This document shows positions 12,324 through 21,448 of a DNA stretch of 34,456 nt, one piece after another (within the stretch, counting starts at the first letter, position 1; each line of letters opens with the position of its first letter). The stretch is from Corynebacterium sp. (lineage in GTDB: Bacteria > Actinomycetota > Actinomycetes > Mycobacteriales > Mycobacteriaceae), in NCBI RefSeq assembly GCF_012837295.1, contig NZ_DURI01000059.1:1-34456 (forward strand), in the 5' to 3' direction. Below the pieces are notes generated by a model. That model made no database searches, was not told the DNA's origin, and was given only the letters and a program-made list of their open reading frames with translations. The position numbers and the translations under genes are program-made.

Positions 12324-12866
12324 TCACGTGGGGTCGGTCTGGCACTCACCGCAGACGCCGAAAATCTCTGCGGTGTGCCCCGTCAATTGGAAACCGTGCT
12401 TCGTGGCCAGTTCATCGGCCCAATCCTCGACGGGGCCACCGCCGATTTCCACGGTCTCGCCGCAGTCGGTGCACACGAGATGATGATGGTGATGGTCGCC
12501 GCACAACCTGTACAGCGCTTCACCGCCGTCGGTGTGCAATACGTCGACGGCCTTCACCTCGGACAGGGATTGCAGAGTCCGGTACACGGTGGTCAGCCCC
12601 ACCTTGTCGCCGCGGCCTTCGAGAACCTGGTGGATGTCCTTCGCCGAACTGAACTTGGTGATTTCGTTCATCGCCGCGATCACCGCCTTGCGCTGCCTGG
12701 TGCTGCGGACGCCGATCTTCGGCGACTGCGCGGATTCGTCGGCCGGCGTGCGGTCAGATCCAGCGCGATCGGCGGGCCGGGCGGTGCCCGACGTGGGCTC
12801 CATCGACGCCCCTGATGCCGCGGACGACCTGGATGATGCGGATGACGCAGATGACGTGGAAGACAT
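12324..12866 (-). CDS. zur: Fur-family transcriptional regulator, probably zinc uptake regulator Zur
   Basis: [69 protein letters not shown] near the C-terminus. Start chosen at 12866 because of upstream GGAGAGG; the longer ORF reaches 13031. Neighbour of glyS, as for corynebacterial/mycobacterial zur. Confidence 0.9.
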   Translation of the reverse strand: MSSTSSASSASSRSSAASGASMEPTSGTARPADRAGSDRTPADESAQSPKIGVRSTRQRKAVIAAMNEITKFSSAKDIHQVLEGRGDKVGLTTVYRTLQSLSEVKAVDVLHTDGGEALYRLCGDHHHHHLVCTDCGETVEIGGGPVEDWADELATKHGFQLTGHTAEIFGVCGECQTDPT

Positions 12867-13034
12867 CGCCGACCTCTCCAATCCCGGCACCGTTCGCGCC
12901 CCTCGTGAACCCAACGCCGGGGGCGGGGCGGTTGCCGTCGCAAAGCTTGTTTCGCATCCCGACATTACCCTCGGCGATTTCCCGGGGCCGATGGGCATGG
13001 AACACGGCCCGGCGGTTAGAGTGGGGGACACTTG

Positions 13035-13085
13035 TTGACGGCCATCCGGGCCGTCAATTGCACGGGGCGGCCGACGAAGCCGCCC
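13035..13085 (+). promoter_or_regulatory. Two consecutive inverted repeats in the glyS leader
   Basis: TTGACGGCC-ATCCG-GGCCGTCAA (13035-13057, 9-bp perfect arms) followed by GGGCGGC-CGACGAA-GCCGCCC (13065-13085). Confidence 0.45.
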
Positions 13086-13153
13086 ACCGTCATTCCGCGC
13101 CCGCCGGATCCACCGCGGGGCGGGACACCGTGAACCAAGGAGCGTTAGAGGCA

Positions 13154-14539
13154 GTGGCCCCGAAGTCTGTCGTCGATACCGTCGCGAACCTGTGCAAGCG
13201 CAGGGGTTTCGTTTACCCCTGCGGTGAGATCTACGGCGGTACGCGCTCCGCGTGGGACTACGGTCCGCTGGGCGTGGAGCTGAAGGAAAACATCAAGCGC
13301 CAGTGGTGGAAGACCTTCGTCACCGGCCGCAAGGACGTCGTCGGCCTCGATTCCTCCATCATCCTGCCGCGCCAGGTGTGGGAGGCGTCGGGCCACGTCG
13401 CGACGTTCACCGACCCGCTGGTCGAGTCGCTGCACACCCACAAGCGTTACCGCGCCGACCACCTGCTCGAGGCCTACGAGGCCAAGCACGGCCACCCGCC
13501 GGCCAACGGCCTTGCCGACGTGCCGGACCCGGAGACCGGCCAGCCGGGCAACTGGACCGAGCCGCAGAACTTCTCCGGCCTGCTCAAGACGTTCCTCGGC
13601 CCCGTCGACAACGAGGTCGGCCTGCACTACCTGCGCCCGGAGACGGCGCAGGGCATCTTCGTGAACTTCAAGAACGTCATGACCACCGCGCGCATGAAGC
13701 CGCCGTTCGGCATCGGCCAGACGGGCAAGGCGTTCCGCAACGAGATCACCCCGGGCAATTTCATCTTCCGCACCCGTGAGTTCGAGCAGATGGAGATCGA
13801 GTACTTCACCGCCCCGGATGACGCCCCGGCGAAGTTCGACGAGTGGGTCGAGGCGTGCTGGAACTGGTTCCTGGACCTGGGCATCGACCCGGAGAACATC
13901 CGCCAGTTCGACGTGCCCGACGATGAGCGCGCGCACTACTCGGCCCGCACGATCGACTTCGAGTACCGCTTCCACTTCCAGGGCAACGAGTGGGGCGAGC
14001 TGATGGGCGTGGCCAACCGCACGGACTACGACCTGGGCTGCCACATCGAGCATGCCGGCGAGGATCTGCGCTACCACGACCAGGTGACGGGCGAGAAGTA
14101 CGTGCCGTACGTCATCGAGCCGTCCTTCGGTCTGACCCGTGCGATGATGGCCTTCCTGTGCGACGCGTACACCGAGGAGGAGGTGCCCAACGCGAAGGGC
14201 GGCACCGATGTCCGCACGGTGCTCAAGCTCGATCCGCGCCTGTCGCCGGTGAAGGTCGCGGTGCTGCCGCTGTCGAAGAAGGACACGCTGACCCCGACCG
14301 CCGAGGCCGTCGCGGACAAGCTGCGCGGCCTGTGGGCCATCGATTACGACACGTCGGGTGCGATCGGTCGCCGTTACCGCCGCCAGGATGAGATCGGTAC
14401 GCCGTTCTGCGTCACCGTCGACTTCGACACCCTGGAGGATGGCGCCGTCACCGTCCGCGAGCGCGACACGATGGAGCAGGAGCGCGTCAAGATCGACGAG
14501 CTCGAGGGCTACCTCGCGCAGCGCCTGATCGGCTGCTAA
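13154..14539 (+). CDS. glyS: Glycyl-tRNA synthetase (eukaryotic/archaeal-like single-subunit type)
   Basis: GTG start at 13154; [87 protein letters not shown]; 461 aa. The ORF from 12815 is an upstream extension. Confidence 0.96.
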   Translation: MAPKSVVDTVANLCKRRGFVYPCGEIYGGTRSAWDYGPLGVELKENIKRQWWKTFVTGRKDVVGLDSSIILPRQVWEASGHVATFTDPLVESLHTHKRYRADHLLEAYEAKHGHPPANGLADVPDPETGQPGNWTEPQNFSGLLKTFLGPVDNEVGLHYLRPETAQGIFVNFKNVMTTARMKPPFGIGQTGKAFRNEITPGNFIFRTREFEQMEIEYFTAPDDAPAKFDEWVEACWNWFLDLGIDPENIRQFDVPDDERAHYSARTIDFEYRFHFQGNEWGELMGVANRTDYDLGCHIEHAGEDLRYHDQVTGEKYVPYVIEPSFGLTRAMMAFLCDAYTEEEVPNAKGGTDVRTVLKLDPRLSPVKVAVLPLSKKDTLTPTAEAVADKLRGLWAIDYDTSGAIGRRYRRQDEIGTPFCVTVDFDTLEDGAVTVRERDTMEQERVKIDELEGYLAQRLIGC

Positions 14540-14543
14540 ACCG

Positions 14544-14561
14544 GGTTCCGACGAACCTTTT
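14544..14561 (+). terminator. Weak hairpin plus T-run after glyS
   Basis: GGTTC-CGAC-GAACC followed by TTTT; stem only 5 bp. Confidence 0.3.
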
Positions 14562-14583
14562 CCCGTCAGCGAGGAGACAACGC

Positions 14584-15423
14584 ATGAGCGACAAGAACGA
14601 CCGTTCCGGGTTCGATCCCGAGGGGCTTGACGACGGGCCGGGCGTGGTGCCCGCCGAGGACGTCGAGGCTCCCGAGGTCCCCGAGGTCGATCCGGTCGAC
14701 GTCGCGGAGCCGGCGGCGCCCGCTCCGGGCGAGGAGGCTCCGACGTCGGTTCCGGCGGAGGCCGGTTCGGCTGACGCTGCCTCCGCCAAGGTCACTTCGG
14801 ATTCCGCCGACGCGCCGGCGCTGCGGGAGATCGACGATTCGCATGCGGCGACCCTGGATGACGGCACCGTCGTGCATTGGGAGAGCTGGCGTTTGGGCGA
14901 GGAGGTCAAGGACGGCGACGAGGTCCGCATCCCGGTGACCGTGGAGGGCGCCGAGGTCGCGGAGTACGTGCGGGTCGGTCCGGAGGAGGCCATCGCCACG
15001 GCGCAGGGTGCGTGGGATCTGGACGTCGTCGGCGATGGTCGCCTGGTGGCCACGTTGCCGGATGGGCGCGTGTTCACGGCGGGCGGCAAGGATCGTTCGA
15101 AGCTGTCGCGGGCCAAGAAGATCGATGTGGATCTCGGCGGGGACCGCCACCTGTTCGTGGTGTGCGAGGGCGCCCAGAATTATGTGATCGAGGATGCCCG
15201 CGGCGGGAAGCTGGGGCAGTTCACGGGTGCGAATCGCGGCGTGCGTGCGGCGGAGATCCAGTACGACACGGATGCGGGCCGTGCGCTTCCCGACGAGGAG
15301 AAGATTTTCCTCACGTGGGTGGCCCGCCGGGTGCTGGAGTACCGGATGATCAGCTCGACGTGGATTCTCACCGTGTGCCTGCTGCTGTTGATCGCCTACC
15401 TCGTGTGGGTGTGGGTGTCGTAG
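14584..15423 (+). CDS. Conserved hypothetical protein with acidic N-terminus and single C-terminal transmembrane segment
   Basis: ATG with upstream GAGGAGA; C-terminus MISSTWILTVCLLLLIAYLVWVWVS is one hydrophobic helix. Confidence 0.8.
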   Translation: MSDKNDRSGFDPEGLDDGPGVVPAEDVEAPEVPEVDPVDVAEPAAPAPGEEAPTSVPAEAGSADAASAKVTSDSADAPALREIDDSHAATLDDGTVVHWESWRLGEEVKDGDEVRIPVTVEGAEVAEYVRVGPEEAIATAQGAWDLDVVGDGRLVATLPDGRVFTAGGKDRSKLSRAKKIDVDLGGDRHLFVVCEGAQNYVIEDARGGKLGQFTGANRGVRAAEIQYDTDAGRALPDEEKIFLTWVARRVLEYRMISSTWILTVCLLLLIAYLVWVWVS

Positions 15424-15429
15424 GCAGCG

Positions 15430-15981
15430 ATGTTCGGCGATGATCGGCCCGGGCGCGTCTCGGGGGAGGGCAGTGGTCCCGTCCCCGGTGATGCGCCCGG
15501 GCCGTGGCGCGTTTCGGGGGCGGCCGCGTCGGCGGGGTCTGGGTCTGGATCCGGGTCGGCGTCTCGATCGCGGGTGGGCGTTTCTTCCGGGGCCGGGGGC
15601 AGGATGCTTTACGACGCCGCCGGTTCCCTTATTGCGGCCGATTGGCGGGTCACGCCGGCGGGTCTGACGGGGCGTTCGTTTACGGTGTCGTCGCCGGATG
15701 AGTGGTGGCGTGCGCGTGCCGTGGGGCTCACGGTGGCGCATGTGGTGGTGTCGGGGCCGGGTGGCGAGTTGAGTTTGAATCGCCGTGACGGGGAGCGTGG
15801 CCGGGACATCGTGGATGTCGCGGAGCGGCGCTTGGTCGCTCGGACGAAGGTGGCCGGAGGTGTCGTGGTGGTCGAGATCGTCGGGGGCGATCCGGACGCT
15901 GCGGGCGTGGATGCGGGATTGCTCGCCGCCGCCGTGTTCGCCTGCGCGCATCTCGATGGTCCGGCGCGTTTGATGGGGTGA
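15430..15981 (+). CDS. Hypothetical protein
   Basis: 183 aa ORF just downstream of and collinear with the previous gene. Low-complexity GSGSGS N-terminal segment followed by a non-repetitive domain. Confidence 0.65.
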   Translation: MFGDDRPGRVSGEGSGPVPGDAPGPWRVSGAAASAGSGSGSGSASRSRVGVSSGAGGRMLYDAAGSLIAADWRVTPAGLTGRSFTVSSPDEWWRARAVGLTVAHVVVSGPGGELSLNRRDGERGRDIVDVAERRLVARTKVAGGVVVVEIVGGDPDAAGVDAGLLAAAVFACAHLDGPARLMG

Positions 15982-15991
15982 TCGAGGGGCC

Positions 15992-16155
15992 GGCGGCCAG
16001 TTGCCCCGGATCCGGATGAGGTGGTGCCAGTTGCCCTGGATCCGGATGAGGTGGTGCCCGTTGCCCTGGATCCGGATGAGGTGGTGCCAGATGTCGGGGA
16101 CCCGATTGCGCCGGATCCCGATGACCTGGATCCCGATGACCTGGATCCAGATGCC
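15992..16155 (+). repeat. Tandem repeats: about 30-bp units (GTGGTGCC[A/C]GTTGCCCTGGATCCGGATGAG) then 15-bp units (GATCCCGATGACCTG)
   Basis: Units at about 15991-16020 (partial), 16021-16050, 16051-16080, 16081- (diverged), followed by GATCCCGATGACCTG x2 and GATCCAGATGCCGCG. Confidence 0.9.
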
Positions 16156-16176
16156 GCGGTGCCCCCTTGGAAGGCC

Positions 16177-18222
16177 CTAGAAGCTGCCGGAACCGCCGCT
16201 GAATCCTCCGCCGCCCCCTCCGAAGCCTCCTCCTCCGCTGAATCCTCCGCCGAAGCCGCCTCCGCCGTTCATCATTCCGCCGAGGACCATGCCGGCGATC
16301 AGCGCGCCCGAGTTGCCGCCTCCACCGCGGTGCTGGTTCATGCGCTGGCGGTGGCGGTTGATGTCGTCGCGCGCGGACTTGGCGGCTTGGCGGCCGAGCT
16401 GCGCGGCGGTGCGGGCTTCCTGGATGCCACGGCGCGGGTGCTGGGCCGGGTCCTTGCCGGGGTTGCCGGCGATCTGTTCGGCGATGGCGAGGTGCCGTTC
16501 GGCTTCGGCGAGCCTGGTGCGTGCGGTGGAGCCGACGATGCTGCGGCGCGTGCCGATGATGTCGCGTGCGCCGGTGACCTGGGCGCGGGCGTCGGTGAGC
16601 GCGTTGTGCAGGGTCTGCATTTTGCGGGTGAATGCGTTGGCGGCGTCGCGGGCTTCCTCGAGCTCGTCGTCGAGGGCGGCGTCGGCGTCGGTGAGGGTGG
16701 TCCAGGCGCCGAGCGGGTCGGTGGTGCCCTTCGTTTCGGCGAATCCGAGTGCGGTGCGGCCGCCTTCGACGGCCTTGGCCAGGCCGTCGCGGTCGATGTT
16801 GGCGGCGTCGGGCGCGGCGAGGAGATTGGTGGCTTCGGCGATTTCGTCGCGGACTTCGGCGATGAGGGCGTCGAGGCCCGACCGTGCCTGGGCGATGTTG
16901 TCGTCGGCGTGCTCGATGCCTTCGACGAGTTTTTCGGCCTGGTCGAGGGCGAGGTCGGTGGCGCGGAGGGCGTCGATGAGCCCGGACTGTTCGCCGGCGG
17001 GCTTGGACAGGAGGCTGCGGGCCTCGTCGCGGGTCTGTTCGGCCATGTTGACGTGCTCGGTGGCCATGTCGATGTTGTCGGAGATCGACGCGAGCATCGT
17101 TTCGTCGTAGCGGGCGCGCATGCCGTCGAGGACGGTGGCGGCCTGGGGGATGCGGGTGCGCAGGTCGATGGCGCGCTGGGTCAGGTGGTCGAGGGTGTCC
17201 GGGGCATTGAGCAGTTGCTCTCGCATTTCGGCGTAGCGGGCGACTTCCGCGTCGAGGCGGTCGTCGGCGGTGCCGCAGGTGGAGATGATCTCCAGCAGCA
17301 TGCCGCGGCGTTCGGCGTCGGGCAGCGAGGGGCCGTCGTCGATGCGCTGGCGGAGTTCGAAGGCGCGGTTGAGGGTGCGCTGGGAGTGGTCGAGTGCCTG
17401 GGCGAGGTCGCGGACGCGGGCGTCGCCGAATTCGGCGCGTGCGAGGTCGAGTTCGGTCGCGGCGAGGCGGATGGATTCGTCCGTGGAGACGAGTTCCTCG
17501 CGGGCGAGTTCGTCGAGGGCGTCGGTGGACAGACGGTCGTGGGATTCGATGTCGTCGGGGCGGAGGTTCTTGCCTTCTTCGACTTCGGTGGCCGTGCGCT
17601 TCTTCTTGTTGCGGCGGGACCAGGCGACGGCGCCGCCGCCGAGCACTGCGGCGCCTGCCGCGCCTGCGCCGAGGACGCCGAGGCCTTCGGCGGCGGATGC
17701 CGGGGTGGCTTCGTCGATGGCGGCGAGGGCGGCGCCGGACCAGTCGTCGTTGCCGAGTGCCGGGGCCGCCGCATCGAACATGTCCTGCCCGGAGGCGGAG
17801 ACGTCTTCGCCGGCGCCGCCGCCGGCGTTGCGGTCGTCGACGGCGACGGCGAAGACGGCGAGGTTGGGGGTTCCGCCGAGGGCTCGCCACGTTTGCTGGG
17901 CCCACTGCTCGGCCTGGATGCCATCGAAGCTGTTGACGAAGACGATGCGGACGACGGTGCCGTGCTCCTGCTGGAGCTGGGCGGCCTTCTCGTTGATCTG
18001 CGCTTCTTGGGAGTCGGTGAGCACGTTCGCGTTGTCCCAGATGCGGCCGTCGAAACGCTGCGGGGCTTCGGCCTGCGCGGTGGGCAGGGCGGTGGGGGCC
18101 GGCCCGGAGGCGAGGAGGATCCCGGCGAGCGGCCCGGAGAGCGCGACGAGGGCGCCGGCTCCAATGGTCGCGGCGATGCGGTGGGTGCGGCTGGTTCGGC
18201 GGGGGCGGTCGTGCTCGGTCAT
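16177..18222 (-). CDS. TPM-domain (YgcG-like) secreted/membrane protein with long coiled region and Gly-rich C-terminus
   Basis: Signal/TM segment, RIWDNANVLTDSQEAQINEKAAQLQQEHGTVVRIVFVNSFDGIQAEQWAQQTWRALG (TPM), second TM, GGGFGGGFSGGGGFGGGGGGFSGG tail. Start at MTEHDRPRR (18222); longer ORF extensions are possible. Confidence 0.88.
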   Translation of the reverse strand: MTEHDRPRRTSRTHRIAATIGAGALVALSGPLAGILLASGPAPTALPTAQAEAPQRFDGRIWDNANVLTDSQEAQINEKAAQLQQEHGTVVRIVFVNSFDGIQAEQWAQQTWRALGGTPNLAVFAVAVDDRNAGGGAGEDVSASGQDMFDAAAPALGNDDWSGAALAAIDEATPASAAEGLGVLGAGAAGAAVLGGGAVAWSRRNKKKRTATEVEEGKNLRPDDIESHDRLSTDALDELAREELVSTDESIRLAATELDLARAEFGDARVRDLAQALDHSQRTLNRAFELRQRIDDGPSLPDAERRGMLLEIISTCGTADDRLDAEVARYAEMREQLLNAPDTLDHLTQRAIDLRTRIPQAATVLDGMRARYDETMLASISDNIDMATEHVNMAEQTRDEARSLLSKPAGEQSGLIDALRATDLALDQAEKLVEGIEHADDNIAQARSGLDALIAEVRDEIAEATNLLAAPDAANIDRDGLAKAVEGGRTALGFAETKGTTDPLGAWTTLTDADAALDDELEEARDAANAFTRKMQTLHNALTDARAQVTGARDIIGTRRSIVGSTARTRLAEAERHLAIAEQIAGNPGKDPAQHPRRGIQEARTAAQLGRQAAKSARDDINRHRQRMNQHRGGGGNSGALIAGMVLGGMMNGGGGFGGGFSGGGGFGGGGGGFSGGSGSF

Positions 18223-18259
18223 GCCCCGAGGATACGTGGGTGCGGGTGGCGCGACACGG

Positions 18260-18355
18260 CCAACTGCGGTCATGGCCCACGTGAAGGGACTCAGCCAATT
18301 GCGGTTGCGGCCCACGTGACGCGCCACCGCTCAACTGAGGTTGCGGCCCACCTGC
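18260..18355 (+). repeat. Three spaced copies of a ~24-bp direct repeat (CAACTGCGGTTGCGGCCCACGTG-like)
   Basis: 18260 ccaactgcggtcatggcccacgtga; 18295 ccaattgcggttgcggcccacgtga; 18331 tcaactgaggttgcggcccacctg. Spacing 35-36 bp. Lies in the divergent tpm/dgt intergenic region. Confidence 0.8.
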
Positions 18356-18454
18356 CGCGCCGTAGTGGGCCACCGTCGCTTTTCGGCCGCCGGGCACGGA
18401 CCGGGTACAGCGCGCCTAACTGCGGTGACGCGGTTTCGGCGGCATGATGGGCGC

Positions 18455-19801
18455 GTGGCCGCCCGATACCGATATTCCGCTTCCGATCTCGACCGCATCC
18501 TGCATGAGGGTGCGAAGCAGTCGTTGCTGCCGGGGGCCGAGGTCGTGGAGGCGCATCGGACGGCGTTTTCGCGTGACCGGGCGCGTGTCCTCCATTCGGC
18601 TGCTTTGCGACGGCTCGCCGACAAGACCCAGGTCGTGGGTCCGCATGACGGCGACACTCCCCGCACCCGGTTGACCCATTCGCTGGAGGTGGCGCAGATC
18701 GCCCGTGGCATTGCGGCGGATCTCGGGGCCGATGAGGATTTGGCGGAGCTGGCCGGTCTGACCCACGACATCGGGCACCCGCCGTACGGTCACAACGGTG
18801 AGCGGGCGCTCGACGAGATCGCCGCGGAGTGCGGTGGTTTCGAGGGCAATGCGCAGACGCTGCGCATTCTCGCGAGGCTGGAGCCGAAGACGCTCGACGA
18901 CACGGGCCACCCGTGCGGCCTGAATCTCACGCGTGCGGCGTTGGACGCGGCATGCAAGTACCCGTGGACGCCGATTGCGCCGGATGGCTCGAAGCGCACG
19001 AAGTACGGCGCGTACCAGGAGGATGCCCCGATCCTGGAGTGGATCCGCGCGGGCGCCCCGCATGGCCGGCAGTGCCTGGAGGCGCAGATCATGGATTGGT
19101 CCGACGATGTGGCGTATTCGGTGCATGACGTGGAGGACGGCATCGTCTCCGGCCGCATCGATCTCGGCGTGCTGTGGGACACGGTGGAGTTGGCGGCGTT
19201 GGCCGACAAGGGGGCCAGGGCGTTCGGCGGCGATCCGGCGGAGCTGGTGGAGGCCGCCGGCCGGTTGGCGAGTCTGCCGGTCGTGTCGGCGGCGGCGTCG
19301 TACGACGGGTCGCTGCAGTCGATGGTGGCGCTGAAGCGGATGACGTCGGAGCTGGTCGGCCGTTTCGTCACCGCGTCGGTCGCCGGGACGAGGGCCGCTG
19401 CGCGGGCGGCGTGGGCGTCGTCAAGCGAAGCCGAGGGGATGTTCGGGCCGAAGCAGCCGATCGACCGGGCCCTGGGCCGGTACGAGGCGGATTTGGCGGT
19501 GCCGGCGGGGATTCTGGCGGAGGTGACGATGCTCAAGACGATCGCGGTGCTGTACGTGATGGACCTGCCGCGGCACGTCCGCAGGCAGGATCGCGAGCGT
19601 GATCGGCTGTTCCGCGTGGCGGAGTACCTGAAGGAGGGGGCGCCGGGGGCGCTGGATCCGGTGTATCGGTGGATGTACGACCAGGCGGAGTCGGATGCGG
19701 GGCGGCTGCGCGTGATCGTCGATCAGATCGCGTCGATGACGGAGTCGCGGGTGGAGAAGCTCGACCGGGGGATTGCCGGGGTCTCGGCGGCCTGGGGCTG
19801 A
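18455..19801 (+). CDS. dgt: Deoxyguanosinetriphosphate triphosphohydrolase-like protein (HD domain)
   Basis: GTG at 18455; [62 protein letters not shown]. Confidence 0.94.
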   Translation: MAARYRYSASDLDRILHEGAKQSLLPGAEVVEAHRTAFSRDRARVLHSAALRRLADKTQVVGPHDGDTPRTRLTHSLEVAQIARGIAADLGADEDLAELAGLTHDIGHPPYGHNGERALDEIAAECGGFEGNAQTLRILARLEPKTLDDTGHPCGLNLTRAALDAACKYPWTPIAPDGSKRTKYGAYQEDAPILEWIRAGAPHGRQCLEAQIMDWSDDVAYSVHDVEDGIVSGRIDLGVLWDTVELAALADKGARAFGGDPAELVEAAGRLASLPVVSAAASYDGSLQSMVALKRMTSELVGRFVTASVAGTRAAARAAWASSSEAEGMFGPKQPIDRALGRYEADLAVPAGILAEVTMLKTIAVLYVMDLPRHVRRQDRERDRLFRVAEYLKEGAPGALDPVYRWMYDQAESDAGRLRVIVDQIASMTESRVEKLDRGIAGVSAAWG

Positions 19802-19907
19802 GCCTCCGTCTCGGGTGGTTGGTTCCGCCGGCCATCTCCGGAGGGTCTGGCTGCGTTGGCGGGCCCATTCCCGGGCCCGATCAAGAGCCCGCGGACAGAA
19901 GAAACGG

Positions 19908-20555
19908 TCAGAAGAAGAAGCCGAACTCGATGATGATCAGGGCGGCGATGAGGACGACGACCGCGATGAGGATGGGGAAGCGCAGCATGTTCAGCGTCCC
20001 GTGCAGGCGCGCCATTCCGGAGCCGGGGTTGCGCTCGGCGGCGTCGCCGAGGAAGCGGAGGAACGCGAACCAGAACATGGTGATGGTCACCGCCCAGACG
20101 ACCATGCAGTAGATGCACAGCGCGTGGATGGCGTAGACCGCCTGCCACGCGAGCCACAGGCAGAAGATGGTCGCCAGGCCGAGGCCGATGACGAACGCCG
20201 TGCGGAACCATCGGGGCAGCGCCGCGCCGGTGAGCATGATGACCCCGATGGCCATGACGGCCGCGAAGCCGGCGATGCCGAGCAGCGGGTTGGGGATGCC
20301 GAAGGCGGCGGCCTGGTCGCTGATCATCACGGAGCCGCAGGTGAAGGATTCGCCGAAGGTGCACGACGGCACGTAGGCCGCGTTTTCGGCGAGCTCGAAC
20401 TTTTCCACGGTCAGCGTCATCGACGCGATGAGCCCGATGAACGCGCCGATGACGTACAGCCAGGCCAGCGGTGCCGGGGTGGTGCGGGCGGCTCCGGGTG
20501 CGGGGCGGGCGGCGGTGGCCGTGGTCGGGGCGGTGCCGGTGGCGTCGGTGGTCAT
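19908..20555 (-). CDS. Vitamin K epoxide reductase (VKOR) family membrane protein
   Basis: Start at MTTDATG with AGGAGG just upstream. Four or more TM segments, CIYC active-site motif, C..FTCGS loop cysteines. Confidence 0.92.
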   Translation of the reverse strand: MTTDATGTAPTTATAARPAPGAARTTPAPLAWLYVIGAFIGLIASMTLTVEKFELAENAAYVPSCTFGESFTCGSVMISDQAAAFGIPNPLLGIAGFAAVMAIGVIMLTGAALPRWFRTAFVIGLGLATIFCLWLAWQAVYAIHALCIYCMVVWAVTITMFWFAFLRFLGDAAERNPGSGMARLHGTLNMLRFPILIAVVVLIAALIIIEFGFFF

Positions 20556-20621
20556 GGTCGCCTCCTGTTCGGGTCGGTGGTGCGTTCCGGGGCTGGACGG
20601 CTTGACGACGTCCCGCGCACC

Positions 20622-20644
20622 GTTTGGTTGATCGATCACCAAAC
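20622..20644. promoter_or_regulatory. Near-perfect palindrome upstream of the VKOR gene (candidate operator)
   Basis: GTTTGG-T-TGATCGATCA-CCAAAC: 6-bp arms around the perfect 10-bp palindrome TGATCGATCA with one unpaired T, about 67 nt upstream of the VKOR start codon. Confidence 0.5.
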
Positions 20645-20801
20645 TTTTTCTGGGGGAAGATTAGCCCCTCGTGGCCCGCTCGAAGCGGGAAAGTGACGCA
20701 CACCACTGCAACTTCGCGCCAACCGGGTAGCGCCCCGTGCTCATCCGGGGAGGGACCATCGCCGTGGTGAAGTGCCCACAGTGCTGGACCGGGGTCGGTC
20801 G

Positions 20802-21359
20802 TCAGTCTTCGGCGTCGGGGATCTCGCAGAAGGACTCGTAGTGGTCGTCGGTGTAGTACCAGACATCGGGGTCGTCCTCGGTGCCGCCGCCGACGACGAT
20901 GCGGCGGGCCCCGCGGTGGTCCAGGCCCGGGGTGTCGACCGTGTATTCGCGGTAGTAGCTGCCGCGTTCCTTGGGCAGGACGCCCTCGTAGTTGCCGAAG
21001 TGCTTGCCGTCGTGGCTGGAGTAGATGTGGTCCTGGTCGGTCAGGATGCGGTCGACGACGTCGTCGGCCTGCGGCGGGAGCGTACCGATGGGGCAGACCT
21101 CCTCGCCGTCGGAGCGGCCATCTCGGTTGCCGCCATTTTCCCGATCGCCGCGGCCGGCGGCATTGCTCGGGGTCGCGCCGCCGTCTCCGCCATCGCCACT
21201 CCCGTTCCCGTTCCCGTTCGCGTCGCCGCCGGCGCCGCCGGTTCCGTCGATGCCGAGCCACGCGCCGGCCAGCGCCAGCACCAGGGCACCGACCGCGGCA
21301 AGAATGCCCTTGCCGGTCTTGCCGCCCTTCCCGCCGGACTTCCCGTTGTTACCTGCCAT
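20802..21359 (-). CDS. Secreted or membrane-anchored guanyl-specific ribonuclease (RNase Sa / barnase superfamily)
   Basis: N-terminal hydrophobic helix, N/G/D-rich linker, then CPIGTLPPQADDVVDRILTDQ...SYYREYTVDTPG...GARRIVVGGG...YYTDDHYESFCEI, with Glu, Arg and His at positions expected for RNase Sa catalysis. Confidence 0.88.
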   Translation of the reverse strand: MAGNNGKSGGKGGKTGKGILAAVGALVLALAGAWLGIDGTGGAGGDANGNGNGSGDGGDGGATPSNAAGRGDRENGGNRDGRSDGEEVCPIGTLPPQADDVVDRILTDQDHIYSSHDGKHFGNYEGVLPKERGSYYREYTVDTPGLDHRGARRIVVGGGTEDDPDVWYYTDDHYESFCEIPDAED

Positions 21360-21448
21360 GGGGCCAGTTTCGCATGCGCGGGGTCGTCGTAAGGCAATCG
21401 GTCCAACTGCCGGGAAAGCGATCCGGGGGCGCGGCTACCATGGTGGCC

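Noticed and set aside
15728-18397. 889-aa minus-strand Arg/Pro/His-rich ORF and 808-aa plus-strand ORF (16021-18447)
   Set aside because: Both are alternate frames of the TPM-domain gene. The apparent protein repeats come from the DNA tandem repeats at 16000-16155 and 18260-18355.
19855-19900. Terminator between dgt and the VKOR gene (GGGCCC-rich segment)
   Set aside because: GGGCCC palindromes occur but no convincing stem followed by a T-run.
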